A stretch of DNA of 64,000 bases from Collybiopsis luxurians FD-317 M1 (Eukaryota; Basidiomycota; Agaricomycetes; Agaricales; Omphalotaceae), in contig KN834804.1 of NCBI GenBank assembly GCA_000827265.1, forward strand, positions 225,751 through 289,750, in the 5' to 3' direction. The position numbers were made by a program, and so were the translations under genes. Positions 46,653 through 59,057 of this stretch are shown in pieces. The notes beneath the pieces were generated by a model that was given only the letters and a program-made list of their open reading frames with translations, had not been told where the DNA came from and did no database searches. Each line of letters opens with the position of its first letter. Within the stretch, counting starts at the first letter, position 1.

Positions 46653-47158
46653 TGTGAAAGAGCCGAATTTCGTGACCAGTTCAGGGTGTTTTGACTGAGC
46701 GTTGACGAATGTAATAAGATATTGTAGATGCTTGAGCTATATTCCACATGTACATAGTAATTGATTAAAACGCAAAACTGACGTGTCAACTTGTCCTTAC
46801 CTTGAAGATTTGCTATTCGTGGAGTTAGTATAGGGAATAGACATCGGATATCTAGAATAGGGCATTACGTGGTCCCGGGCCGTGTCGCACGGTGTACCTT
46901 CCAGCTCTACATCCTTCCAGCTCTACATCGTAGCAAGACTACTTCAGTATTCCATTTTCAGTCAAATATTTTATGGTAGCATCAATCGTAATTTCCGCCT
47001 CCGATCTGAGCGTTTCATTTCCGGTTGCTGCATATAGTCATCCAAGCCCCGAAAGGATCACGCCTTAATTATAGGTCCAAGTAGTCTACGAAAAACCTAA
47101 ACGGAATTTGCCAAACAGGGAAGGATATTACCGACCCCGTCACTTTTACGCGAGTACC
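46653..47158. other. Spacer of the long inverted repeat
   Basis: 506 bp without a gene. Holds a perfect 16-bp tandem pair, CCTTCCAGCTCTACAT, at 46897-46912 and 46913-46928. Confidence 0.7.
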
Positions 47159-47480
47159 GAATACGAGAACATCGTAGTACAATCCTTGAGCATTACGCAT
47201 GCCAGAACCCTCGACTAGAGGCAACCGAAAGCAGCCATTGTTAGAGAGCAAACGGCTATTACTCCATTCCATGACTGAATAAATAATCGGGCTACGTCAG
47301 AGCAGATTTGGTAACTCAGTAGCTCTAAGTGTTAGCACCTTCTTTGCATTTTCGAGGTAAGTTTTGTTTTTGAACCGAAGGTAACCTAAGTCATAGAGAT
47401 TTAGAACCTTCGCAAGAAGGATAAACGAACATAGCTGACAACTCACGACACCATACTGCACCAACCCAAATAGGAACCGA
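47159..47480 (-). repeat. Long inverted repeat, right arm
   Basis: Partner of 46336-46652. Its outer edge (47480) falls exactly where a hAT transposase-like reading frame stops being recognisable. Confidence 0.9.
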
Positions 47481-47890
47481 TCACTAGACCTTGGGTGATA
47501 TTGTCTTCAGCGCAAATGTTTCGAAGAACGCGCGCTCCATAGTTTGAATAGCTGAAGTGCTTGATGCCTCCACGAAGTGTAGATATGAGCTTTAGACACT
47601 CGTCTCATTGAGAGTCTAATACAAAGTACGAGTCAAGTGTTTGCTTACCGGCTTGAACTCTTCAAGACCTGTAATGTCCTTTATCGTGCTATGAACAAAA
47701 TGACAGGCATCCGGCAGGGCCATTACAGTTGGAACTTCATCCCTCATCTCCAATCTGCCATTCTTGGTGACAATCGTACTATCGGAACATGCGGCCACAA
47801 AATTTATGCAGCCAATGAGATTACTCACCTTGAGAAGGAATTTTTTCAACCATTCAACTGTGTGGTGTTCATCAGCTCCTTCATAGCAGT
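47481..47890 (-). pseudogene. hAT-type transposase relic
   Basis: Two exon-like pieces on the minus strand read GRLEMRDEVPTVMALPDACH, FVHSTIKDITGLEEFKP, then (after GTAAGC...CTAAAG) LISTLRGGIKHFSYSNYGAR and VLRNICAEDNITQGL. This is the pattern of the RNase H-like region of fungal hAT/DUF659 transposases (DxCHxLxxxxKDI...FK...LR..IKHFS). Upstream EWLKKFLLK also fits. The rest of the protein is missing and the inverted repeat abuts its 3' side. Confidence 0.55.
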
Positions 47891-48683
47891 GAAGGAAGTA
47901 TGTCAGCCGATCTGCAGTTGTGACATGGGCAGTGTATGCTCAGCTGCATGCACGGGTGTCGCCTCCATCGAAGGTTAAAGTGAGGTCCATCTACGACATA
48001 CAGTACTAACTCTGGCGATCAGTACCTCAGTGTTCGCTCTACTCCATCATCTTGTTAAAGATCTTAGTGGGGCTTTAACTTGAAGCGTTACCAGTACTAG
48101 CTTTTTCTCTATCTCTTGGATTGACCCGAGAGGCTGACGGCCGAAGATTGGGGGAAACGCGCTTCTCTGACAGAAAGAGCCTTACTCGATAATGTTGTCT
48201 ATCGCTGTGTAATTTACCTAAGTAGTAGTTCAAGCCATTTCCGAAGCCATCAGCCTTTCATTGACAGGAATTGCCTTAAGTTACCCTCCCTCCCGATCGT
48301 TGGCCCTCTCATACTTCCATACCCGTCGACAATCCTCTTCAGTCCAACACGACACAACATATATACAACTATGATTTGAAAGCCAGATACTCGATGAATT
48401 ACAACCGTTACACTAAATACTAAATACTGAAGAAAAATAAAGCCATCCGTAACACAGAATTCGTGAAATGATAATCTTAATTTTACAGGTGTACCATACT
48501 TTACGGAGCAAGTAAAATAGATATCGGATACAGCTAAGTAGTACTCTGAAGTTCTCGCCCCCTTTCCCCTCGTCCTCGTCCCATCCTCATCCCCTTGCCC
48601 TCCCACCAAGCATACCACCACTCACCCCTCACCCTCCACTTCACCCAACCGATCCAAGATCGCACGTCATGCACGCCCTAATC
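47891..48683. other. Intergenic region, no supported gene
   Basis: Near 48030-48080 there is a short piece related to 38880-38940. Otherwise nothing recognised. Confidence 0.4.
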
Positions 48684-50230
48684 CTAAACTAAATTACACC
48701 ATATATTCCCCCAACGGTCCTGCGCACTCCCCGGAACCCCCAACCCCTCCTGCTCCGGCTCAGCCCCATCAATATACCCCACCCCATAACTCGAATTCGC
48801 GTTAAACCTTGCCAGCGGACACGCGAATCCAAGGAAATTCGGACACGCCCTATCCGCCGCCTGACACGTCTCTATACATGGCAACAGGACCGAATACGAC
48901 GTGTTTAACGATGGAAAAGCGGAATTTCGCGGTGTAGAAGTCGGGGATTGGAGTTGGAGGGCGGAGGTGAGCGTGGGTGGAGTTGAGGAGGTTCCAGTCG
49001 ATGATGATGATGATAATGAGGAGGAGGCAGTAGCTGAGGCAGAGCTTGCCTCGCCACATCGAGGAAAGCTGACGGAGCATAGCCAGCGGAAATAGGCTCT
49101 CTGGCAATCTGCACAGGTTTGTAAGGGTGAGTAATAATCTCTTCCGCAGGCTTGCGTCGTGAGAGTGGTGGTGAAATTTGAAAAGTATGCGGTGAGAGTG
49201 TCGGAAATGGCGGAGGGTATATTGGTGTTGTCATAAAGTGATAGAGCGGCGTTTTGAGGGGAAGGAAGGGGTACGGCATACGTTACACCGGGACAGTAGG
49301 GAAGAAAGGCGGCCAGTGGACAGGCGAACACGGCTAGGTTAAAGGGATGAGAGAAAGTACAGTGGAAACAAATGGAGCACTCACCAGACTTGGTTGTGAA
49401 ATACATCGGGCCACTTAGTTTCTTACCATCTTCTGATACATAGGCAGTGTAGTTGGTCTGCGGGGAGAGACCTTCTATTATCCATTGCGTCCTCCATCCG
49501 TCCTCGTCTCGCAGCCATAAGCTTTCATTAGCAATGTTTCCCGAGGAAGATTGTGAGGAGATCATGCATGCCGTTTGGGGTAAACTGGTCAAATTCTGGG
49601 ACGACGTAGGCGCTATCACTATGGTAAAGTTTGGGGAAGAGTCTGGGGGTGAAGGAGGGGACAATGAGGGTCCAGGTAGGGTATAATTTGGATATGAAGG
49701 TTCTACTAGCGTTGGAGGGTCAAAGGGAGGGGAAAAAATCAAAGCTTGGTTTGATGTCGTGTCGCCTAAAAGCGGAAAAGTAGCCAGCACTTGATGTAAT
49801 GGCCCTACAGAATAGCGGTTAAGTTTTGAATTCAGAAAGTAAGTTTCCCTATACCATCATCAGATGCACCAATTTCAAAGGCGAAAGAGTTGGAATTGTC
49901 CGTATCCACAGCCAAAACTCCCCCTTCTGAGAAAATACCAGAGAAAGTGCCCAGCCCTTCCTCTACCAAGATCTCATACACATCTTCCCCGCCATCTGGC
50001 CCAGGATCATCCACTGAAGTACTATTTGTAACAAAGAAACGCGGTGAAGATGTCCCCGAGGAGCAGAAAGCAACTGTTATTGTTAACGTTTCCGCAGCCG
50101 GGACTGAAAATGTTGGAGGTGAAGGAAGATTCTGGGCGTTTAACGATAGAATGGAATTGAGAGAGAGCTGGGCAGTGGCCGCTTGGATAATGGCAGCGTT
50201 AAGAAGGCATATCAGAGTCTCTGGAAGCAT
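48684..50230 (-). CDS. MID1: Mid1-like stretch-activated calcium channel subunit
   Basis: A secreted/membrane-associated regulatory subunit that works with Cch1 in fungal calcium uptake. Start ATG 50228-50230 gives a hydrophobic leader (LPETLICLLNAAIIQAATA). One intron lies at about 49807-49855 and a 51-nt one at about 49331-49381. The second intron is a multiple of three, so the frame also reads through it. Family features: many N-glycosylation sites (NFT, NLT, NTS), WIIEGLSPQTNYTAYV, and the cysteine-rich C-terminal region with YYSPLQTCADCQRAY, RWLCSVSFPRCGE and LLPCIETCQAADRACPNF. A Ser/Thr-rich insert separates the last two. About 480 residues, in the family range. The gene is divergent from the peroxidase, 536 bp apart. 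Confidence 0.88.
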
Positions 50231-50766
50231 TTACAAAGGCAAAGGGCTATTGCCTGTGAAAACTGCCTCGTCGTCAGGGTCAGGGCTGAGCCACTTGCCG
50301 TCCAGAGCGCTAGGCATTTGACGGGCGCTTACACGGTCACGATACTTCTCGGCCACCAAGCACTCAGCACCGAGTAGCCTGTAGCCTGTACCTAGAACCA
50401 GGAGCAGCATATGCTCATCAAACCATTCTTTGAGCCTTCTTGTCCCATGGCTTACAAGCCCGGGGCCAGAAGATCCCGACACGATCCACGCGTTGCAGAT
50501 GCGTATCAGGAACAATGAATTGTATAAGAGCTGTTAACTGCTGTCGAGATATTCAGAGGTTCCAGATCCCCTTTCTTTTACATGACTCTATTGCCCTGAG
50601 AATTACCCGTCAATTAAAAAGTTCAGTATCGCGGTCAATTTTGCCCTTGATCCTGCAATTATGATTCTAGCTCCCGGAGATAACTACCATCCTCGACTTG
50701 GGTATTTAAGCGAAAAAAAAAAAATAAGATAGTTCTTATTGTGTCCTCTCTCGAATCCTTGGAGAC
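50231..50766. promoter_or_regulatory. Divergent promoter region Mid1/peroxidase
   Basis: 536 bp between two divergent starts. A run of 12 A lies at about 50714-50725, just after GGGTATTTAAGC. Poly(dA:dT) tracts exclude nucleosomes and are common in fungal promoters. Placement suggests they serve the peroxidase. Confidence 0.45.
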
Positions 50767-52786
50767 ATGAACCTACTGGCCCGGCCCTTGTTCGCTCACG
50801 TACTCATAGTCTCTGCTCTCGTTGGCCATGCCCAAAGCTTCTCAACCTTTCAATGGCCCAACTCTTTGTTAAGCTATGCAGATAGGCAATTATATGAAGG
50901 TTCTTTGGGCCTGCTTGCTACAAACTGTCCGGTAAGAGCAAATACCACTATTCCAGCGCAATGGCTTCGAATTGTGAGTACTAACATCTACGTCCGATGG
51001 TGAGGTGTTCAGTCCGTGTTATTTATTCAGGCATATCACGACATGTCCACTCACGACGTAGACGACGGCACTGGGGGACTCGATGCTTCAATTCAGTACG
51101 AGCTTGATAGACCACAGGTAAAGCTTTTCAGATTTCTTCCGGAGTCATTTCCCTAATCACCTAGCCAGAATATTGGAGAAGGAATGCTCGATTCCCTAAA
51201 CGACTTTATTGCTTTCCAAATACCTTCTCCGTTTTTCAGCTGTACGTGCGAAAAATATTTCCTCTATGACATTTTCTTGTCAGCTGACTCGAACTCCGAT
51301 TCACAGTAGCAGATACGATAGCCCTAGGCGCTGTGTTCGGCGTTGCAGGATGCGGGGGGCCTGTGATTCCTTTCAGTGTTGGTCGAGTTGACGCTACCGA
51401 GGCAGGACCGGCGACGGTTCCGGAGCCCCAGCAGGATCTTGCCAGCCACACGGAGTCATTCCGTCGTCAGGGTTTTATCCCCACCGAGATGATAGCCCTC
51501 GTTGCGTGTGGGCATACCTTAGGCGGAGTCAGGCAGGTAGACTTCCCACTGATTGTCACGGACAACGCGACAGTTTTGCAGACTTTTGACACAACGCCTT
51601 CTTTCGACACTGCAGTGTGGGTGATACTTTTGCTTTCTTATATAAATTAATAATGGATTGGTCTTAGTGTCTCCGAATACCTCCAAAATACTACCCAGAA
51701 CCCCCTTGTTGTAGGCCCAAACGTCACCACCAGGTCAGATTTACGGATTTTCTCTAGCGATGGAAATGCAACAATGCAAAGGTGTGATACCTTCGGATTT
51801 CTGGCTGAAATTAATACATATTTGCTCAATTTTTCTCCTCTGTTTCCCAGTCTGCTCTCCTCCGATACTTTTGATCAAACATGTGGCAGTCTTTTCGAGA
51901 GAATGCTCAACACCGTTCCCAGCAATGTGAACCTCACCGAACCCCTGACAGAGCCATTCGACTATGTCATTACCGATCCAGCATTCTCTTACCGCAACGG
52001 CTCATTATCTATGAGCACTGCCTTGCGAGTACGTATCTTTGTGTGTATCGATCCGAGTAAGAGTTTCATGATATATTCTAGGTTATGAACAACAATCCAA
52101 GTCGTACAGTGACCTTATTATGGGCCGATCGCCAAGGATCGTTTTGCCCTTCGAGTGGATGCTCCACACAGTCAACTACCGTTCAACCGGTCTTTTTCAG
52201 CATCATCGGCCAGAAACAGGGTCTCTCCGCTCAAAGATACCAGTTCAACGCATCTATCAACGCGGCATCTTCGATTTCCAAATTCTGGTTCGAGGTGAAC
52301 GAAAACGACGGTTCTCAACCGGTGGTCGTCGATAATGGAGGGGCAGGGTTTGTTATTGAGCAAGATTCAGTATTTGTCGATGTTGGCCGTAGCGTGCAAG
52401 TTATTGGCACAGGACTCAACTTTTTGGACCTTGTTGTGGCGGTACGTACTAGAATATCTTTCGATGACTTCATTGGGTGTTAGCATATACTCACATTTTT
52501 CTGCGTAATCTAGGTTCGTGGTGATGCAGAATCCTCCAGCGCGTCCATCACTACATTCACTCCCCCACAGTCGGGTAACCCTCCCCCCTTCACGCCCACG
52601 ATCGATACGACCACTCTTCAGCTTGATACGATCAATCCCTCTGAAGGGGGTTTTATATTCTTCACGACGAATATCAGCTTTGATACGACGTTTCTGGATG
52701 TCACAGGAACTTCCCAGAGCAGTACGGTAACCCAGAAGAGTTTTGACTTGACTGCAGCTAGCTTTCCTTTCGATTTTATACCATGA
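50767..52786 (+). CDS. Secreted plant-type heme peroxidase
   Basis: Oxidises substrates with hydrogen peroxide. The leader (LLARPLFAHVLIVSALVGHAQS) predicts secretion. Exon ends seen: 50767-50973, 51031-51117, 51169-51241, and exons from 51307 on, to TGA 52784-52786. The distal site is WLRIAYHDMSTHDV (Arg and His). The helix after the heme has DTIALGAVFGVAGCGGP. The proximal His is in MIALVACGHTLGGVR. The proximal-His motif resembles class I and hybrid fungal peroxidases more than lignin-degrading class II enzymes. A long C-terminal beta-rich, Asn/Ser/Thr-rich extension (about 200 residues) follows the catalytic domain and is not recognised. It converges with the P450 gene, 127 bp between stops. 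Confidence 0.85.
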
Positions 52787-52913
52787 AGGGCTATGGGTGT
52801 ATGCAATCAGCTAACTATGGGATAAACATATACATAAACAGAATGTGAACAGCTCAGTTGAAAATCTAATAATCATGAATTCTGCGGAAACTGGCTACGT
52901 GCAGATAAACTTT

Positions 52914-55047
52914 CTAATCGACATTCAGTCCAGAGAATGCTTCCATATCCTTTGAACGGGGAACAAAACGGCACTTGAAAGGCAATGGGGCATTGAACAA
53001 CGTTGATGCTGAATCCCACTCTCCTTTTGGATCTATCGGCTTCCCCTTCTTGTCAAGCTCTGGTTCAATGGTGTAGCAAGCAAGAATAGAAGCAACTGCA
53101 ATCCACAATGACGCTATCGCAATGTGTCTGCCCGGCTGTCCCAGCAGATTTAGTTCAATCGATTGCATAGAAGATATTATGCGACACTTACACAAACCCG
53201 TCTTCCAAAACCGAACAGAGCACTGGAAGAATCCCTAACGTCGGAATTGATCTTTCCATCGGCATTGAGGTATCGCATAGGGTCGAATCGCATCGGATCA
53301 GGGAATTCCGCCTCATTATGGCATATCGACCTAAATTGGGACAATATATTAGCCACGGAGTAAATCCGAGATAAAAAGCGCATATACCAAACATTAGCTA
53401 AAATGAATGACCCTTTAGGAAGCAAATATCCATTATAGATATCGTCTTTGGTAAGTACGTGTGGAACACCTGTATTTTTCAGTCATCAGTCAGGCGAGTG
53501 ACCGAAACTGTTTCTTAACCTACGCACCAATTGGAGCAACAGGCTGAAACCTCATTGCTTCCCATATAATGGCTGTGATATAAGGCAAGAATTGCTCGTC
53601 ATTGAAACTGGGCAAATCTCCTGGTCCAAGAACCTTGTCCAGCTCACTCTGAGCCTTTTTTTGTACATCTGGGTTCATTAACAGAGCCAGGATGATGGTT
53701 TCCAAGGAGTGAACTGTGATACTTTATTTAATGGAAATATACCAATGGAACTTCCATCTACTTACCTGTTGTATCGGAGCTTGCTGTTAAGTGGCATCAT
53801 TGCCATATCAGTGGGCCGGGAGAATGTGCAAAGGAATATCTTGCGTACCGAGCAAAGCCATTGCCGAAACTGCTTTAATACGCTCTTCTTGCTCAGCTGG
53901 ATCTTGGGTGAGGTCCATATTGTAAAGGGCAGCTGATACAAGGGAGGGTGTTGCAGTACCCGACATCTATTATGTTTCGGTTGGCGCATATATCGAAGAA
54001 AAAGGGACACAACAAATAACAAAAGACTGACAATCCGCTCTTTGGCAACGGAGAATGGATCTTCGATCATCTTTAAGTGCAAACCATTCCACTCTCTAGC
54101 TGTTCGTTTGAAATTTGCACCAGGGAACCACTCGGGCACGTATTTCACTAAAGTCCGTTCATCAGATCAGCGCGAGAAAAAAAAAGATAGAATCCACTTA
54201 CGGAAGGGTATAAAATCAACGTAAAATGCTCCAGGAATTGCGGCGGAGCCCAACGAATTCAACGCCTACATCGCAGTTGTTAAATATGATTTGGTTTCTT
54301 CTCCGTGTATTCCATACACTACATCGGTGATGAATATCCCAGCCCAACTGCCGAAGGAACTCAGCTTGTGAGGAATAAACATTAACGGCAGACACACTCT
54401 TGAATATTTTCCCTAACATCATCCGTTCGGAAGAGGTCTCGAACAAGATCATGAGTTACTTGAAGCAATTTGGGGTGAAAGCGTGCGACATCATTAGGTG
54501 GAATAGCTTGGTTCAAAATCTTGCGTTGTGCCTTCCACTCATTGTCGCAGGGTCTGTAAAAGAGCATATTCTCCCACCTGGAGATAACCTAGTAGTGAGC
54601 GTGGGCCTAAAAGCAATTCTAGCCTGATACGTGAAAAAACGCATACCTCATCAATTCACCCACCATAACCGAATCAGGTCTTCCAAAGTACAACGAGGAT
54701 CGCTTGTCGAGAAGATCGTTAATGATCTTTGCAGAATTTAACGCAACGATAGATTTCCCGAGAACACTGAGATGTATGATGTCAGAGTCTATAACAACTC
54801 AATGTTAATGAGTTGCACCCCAACCGGAAAGTCAATCCTTACTGAATTTCCGACATAACTTAGCGTATTCAAGCCAGACCTTGCCTTTAATTGGAATATC
54901 GAACAGGTTTCCTACTATAGGAAGCTTCTTGGGACCAGGAGGAAGTGGGTGTCGATGAAAGCTTTTGTTTTCGCGTATCCAAAGTGTCAGGACAAGAGAG
55001 GCGCAAAGGAGAGCAAATATTGCGTCCATAGCCTCAGGCATAATCAT
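52914..55047 (-). CDS. Cytochrome P450 monooxygenase 1
   Basis: A membrane-anchored heme oxygenase. The N-terminal anchor (MDAIFALLCASLVLTLWI) is followed by the Pro-rich hinge HPLPPGPKKLPIVGNL. The C-helix is WKAQR, the I-helix ASSDTT (made of a very small exon), and the K-helix EAMR in IIWEAMRFQPVAP. Then come FDPMRYL and the heme loop FGFGRRVC/PGRHIA, split by an intron. C-terminus FSGLNVD. About ten exons. All class E motifs are present and no stop breaks the model. A close tandem paralogue of P450-2 (shared LDKVLGPGDLPSF...PYITAI). Substrate unknown; terpenoid tailoring is possible. Confidence 0.9.
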
Positions 55048-56960
55048 GTGGAAAAGTCGCAGGATGTATAGCTCTTCATTGGACAGATTTATAAACAGGA
55101 TCGGGACTCAGACGAGATCATGGACAGACCGGGACGCTAAGTTCGTTAACGTTAGAGTACAGCATACCAGAAAAACTAAGGTGAAAGGAGGGTATCCGAA
55201 TGAGCTTCCTCGGCTCAGTAAGCAGCCGGACAAGCAAAAATAAAAATAAAAATTCCGTTATTTGCATAGTTTTTTGAACGCTCATTGTCCTGAAGAGTTT
55301 CGTTTATGGAAATACTTTAATGTACTTACTGCACCAAAACAATTGAATGTAGCCGTCAGCTTCATTGAGAAGACGGTGCCATTGAATTGTCATTGAGCTA
55401 TTGTGGATGTATTTCGGAACCTAGTACAGGCTTAAAGCGTATGACTATGCCCCAATCGGTTATCCATATGGGGTAGAAGGCAGTCTACACACTGAAGAGA
55501 TCCTAAGCTAGAGGATTCATCTATGTACTTTAAATGGGATATATAATACCATACTTTCTATTAACTATCAGCTCATAGTATAACATCATTCAATATCTTT
55601 GGTTGAATTGGCCCTTCATTTTTGTAAAATGCATATTCGCGACAGGTGGACGCACAGAATGAGAAGAGATAGACGAACAAAATTGGCCATCAATTCCCAC
55701 CAATTACAATTTCCGCTAACTACAATTTTTCATTCTCGCTTCGTCGTTGAAAAATCAGGCATCCTATATTATAAAACCTGGGAACTTTTAGACGCCTGTT
55801 GGATGACTAATAATTACTAATAATTACTAATCACTTTTGAGCGCCGTCTCGAGTGCAATGTGTGAGGGGTGAGCCGAAGGCTCATCCCGAGCGGACTCGA
55901 TATTAGCCACCCGTCGCGATAGGTGCAAGCCGAAAGCTTGTGAGACTTACAATTGCTTATCATTCAGCTTAGTCATCTGTCCTGATACTTACTCAGTATA
56001 CTTTATTTCAACATCTTCATTGTATTATGTCTCGCAGATGTGCTGTAAACTGTTCAGCATCACCATGACTGCGGTCGGGCTGTACCAGCCAGAAGATTGT
56101 ATTAGTGCACTATGGGCTGGAGTGACATGTATACTATCCGCCGATTTTGGGGATATGGGTGGGATCAATTAATGCGACGTCTTGTATCTACTCCAGGTAA
56201 TTTTATTGCTCAGTGCTGGCTGGTTTTGTTCCATGCCTGGCACAAATGCATTTGCATACACGAAGCTTTTCATCGCTTTCCTAATCTCTGGTATTGTTGA
56301 TTAAATTAGGGATTACTCCCTCCAGCATGAAGACTTTTGGGCAGGGGTAGCTTATATTTCTTCATATCCCAAGCTGTGACAATTATGGTCGAGGACGGTA
56401 TTATTGCACTTGGGAAAACAGTAGGCTTTCAGGATGGCAGGCATGCACGGATTCTGAGTAGCATATATACCGTGAGCTGATTTGCAATTTCGCTTCCTAT
56501 GTGGGCAGATCTACTTTTTCACGGTGGATTAGCATCTGTAGGGGAAGCGGGCAGCATAATTGGTGGATTGTGGAAAGGAGACTGGATCTGTAAATATGCG
56601 TTATGAACTCATCGATCCTGAAAGAGTGAGCTGCATTCTATAGAACAATTCCGGCGTTCAATCACCCAGTCTCAGCGCCCAGCATTCAGATCTCGGCCTG
56701 ACAAATCAAAGATGACAAACGAAATTGAGAGTCTGACACATAGCATATGAGGAACGGTTACATCAATGTCACACTATACTAGGGCAAGCTTCAGTCATGC
56801 GCGTGACAAAAACGCCACCATAATGAATAAAAAAGAAAAGGCGAGAACCTTCACGCCCTCGTATATGCTTTAAACAAGAAAGCGAATGTCATTTAATGAA
56901 GTATACAGAGGCTTGCTTGTCTACTCAGACATCTAATTCAACCACCACTCTCTACTCCAT
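55048..56960. other. Intergenic region between the P450 genes
   Basis: 1.9 kb without a supportable gene. Holds a 10-bp tandem repeat (TAATAATTAC type, about 55805-55830) and two small hairpins: GGGTGAGCC-GAA-GGCTCATCCC near 55866-55889 and CAAGC-CGAAA-GCTTG near 55924-55941. A short frame near 56067-56171 (MTAVGLYQPEDCISALWAGV) looks like a protein relic I cannot name. Confidence 0.5.
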
Positions 56961-59057
56961 TTAGCAGCCAGACAATCCCTTCAAGGTTTCCTCCACATTC
57001 TTCGAGCGGGGAGCAAACCGGTATTGGAAAGGTGGTGGGTGATTGAAAACTGATGGTGATAACCTCGGGTCTCCTCTTCGCTTAACGGGTTTTCCATCCT
57101 CCCCAAGCCTCGGCTCAATAGTATAGCAAGTGAGAATGGATGCGATCGCGATGAATAACGATGCGAGTGCAATAGGTCTGCCGGGCTAAAGATGAACATG
57201 AGCCTTGCCTTCTCTGTGCACCCGCAGCGAAGATTGTGCTTACGCAAATACGCCTCCCGAAGCCAAATACGGCGGTAGAATCCTTGACTCCGGGGTTCAG
57301 CTTGCCGTTAGCATCGAGGAAACGCGAAGGATCGAACTGAGATGGGTTGGGGAACTCTTCTTCATCATGAAAAATCGACCTGTTTAAGATCATTTGAGCA
57401 ATATGAACTGCACCGCGAGCACATTAGGCTAACCAAACATTGGCCATGACAATAGTGTCCTTAGGAATGAAGTATCCTTCATATACGTCATCCTGGGTGA
57501 CCAGACGTGGAACTTGCATGTTGCAAAATTTGTCAAATGCATAATCAAACTTGAGAGTATACATACCGAGAGAAATTACAGGATTAAATCGCAACGTTTC
57601 CCAAACGATTGCTGTGATATATGGTAATAACGGCTCGTCGCTAAAGCTTGGTAAATCTCCTGGTCCAAGAACTCTATCCAGTTCGGTTTGAGCTTTACTT
57701 TGAACGTCTGGATTCATGCACATGGCTGCGAAGAAGTGCTCCAAGACGGTGGCTAGGGGCCATTACCAATGGGAATGTGCACCAATGGACTGTCTCTCTG
57801 ACATACCTGAAGTATCGAAGCCAGCTGGATATGGAACTTTAACACGTATAATAATTTGCAAAGGCAACAGTCGGCTCACCTCCATAAACTGATGCGGATG
57901 CAAGTTTGATATTCCGTTCTTGTTCCGCCATATCTCGAGTGAGATCCATTTGTTCTAAAGCAATTGAGGCAAACGATGACGTTGCATTTCCCGATCGCTG
58001 AAAATAGAAAACAATCATTAATTAGTCCAGAGATCATAAATACAAACTCCAGGGACTGACAATCCGTTCTTTGGCAACAGCAAAATTAGTCTCTTTCATT
58101 GTAACTCTCAAATCGTTCCACTCTTTTGCTCTGCGTCGAAAACTGGCACCAGGGAACCATTCTGGTAAGTGTTTTACTTGGGACATCAGATTGTAGTGAG
58201 TGAAAAAAACCAGTCAAGGAAGCAATTTACACACAAAAGGGGAACTGGTCCACATAAAATGCACCAGGAATTGAGGCAATGGAAACTGAATCCAAGACCT
58301 GCATTGCATTGGTTACATACGAACCGGTCTCTTCGGCATGAAACCCATAAACGACGTCCATCATAAACACAGCGGTCCATCTGTTACAGAAAGATTTAGG
58401 GTTCGGTAAAATGAGGAGAAGATAGCTGACTGCTCACGAATGTAGATCTTTTGTGATATCATTTGACTTTGCAAGGACTCGAAGAAGATCGTGAGTTGAA
58501 AAAAGAAGTTTCGAGTGAAAGCGAGAAACATCGTTCGGTTGTAAGGCTTTGTTTATCAGCTTGCGTTGGATCTTCCATCCCTCGTCATAAGCTCTAAAAG
58601 GGAGACTATCTCCAAATCTAGACAAAATAAGGCCCTTCGACTACAAAACCAACCGACTTTTGAGCTCACCCCATTAGCTCCCCGAGCATCACAGCTTGGG
58701 GCCGACTAGAGTATATTGAGGAACGCCTTTCGAAAAGGTCGCTAACAACCTTTGTAGAATTCACAATGAGAATGGAGTTTCCGAAGCCACTGAAATAAAT
58801 TATATCCGAGCCTATATGATAAGTTGGGCTTGAAAACGAGCCGACTTTTAGGTGAGAGGTAATAGCCTACCATATTTTTGACACATCTCGGAGTATTCAA
58901 GCCATACTTGACCTTTGTACGGTAGCTTGAGTAGGTTCCCCACCAAGGGTAGCCTTTTAGGACCTGGAGGAAGCGGATGAGAATTCTTTGTTCTGTGCAG
59001 ATAAATGGTAAAGAGCAGAGGAAAGACGAGAAGAGCTATGACTCCAAAGAGAGCCAT
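56961..59057 (-). CDS. Cytochrome P450 monooxygenase 2
   Basis: Tandem paralogue of P450-1 with the same architecture. Anchor MALFGVIALLVFPLLFTIYL, hinge HPLPPGPKRLPLVGNLLKL, C-helix WKIQR, I-helix AGFDTS (again a tiny exon), K-helix ETLR in IVWETLRFNPV, FDPSRFL, and heme loop FGFGRRIC/PGRPIA across an intron. It ends RSKNVEETLKGLSGC with TAA at 56961-56963. The second Thr of the usual AGxDTT is Ser, which is common. No stop or frameshift seen. Confidence 0.9.

Noticed and set aside
46336..47480. Classic MULE element with long terminal inverted repeats
   Set aside because: No 8-9-bp target duplication at the outer ends and no transposase in the spacer, so only a generic foldback structure is claimed.
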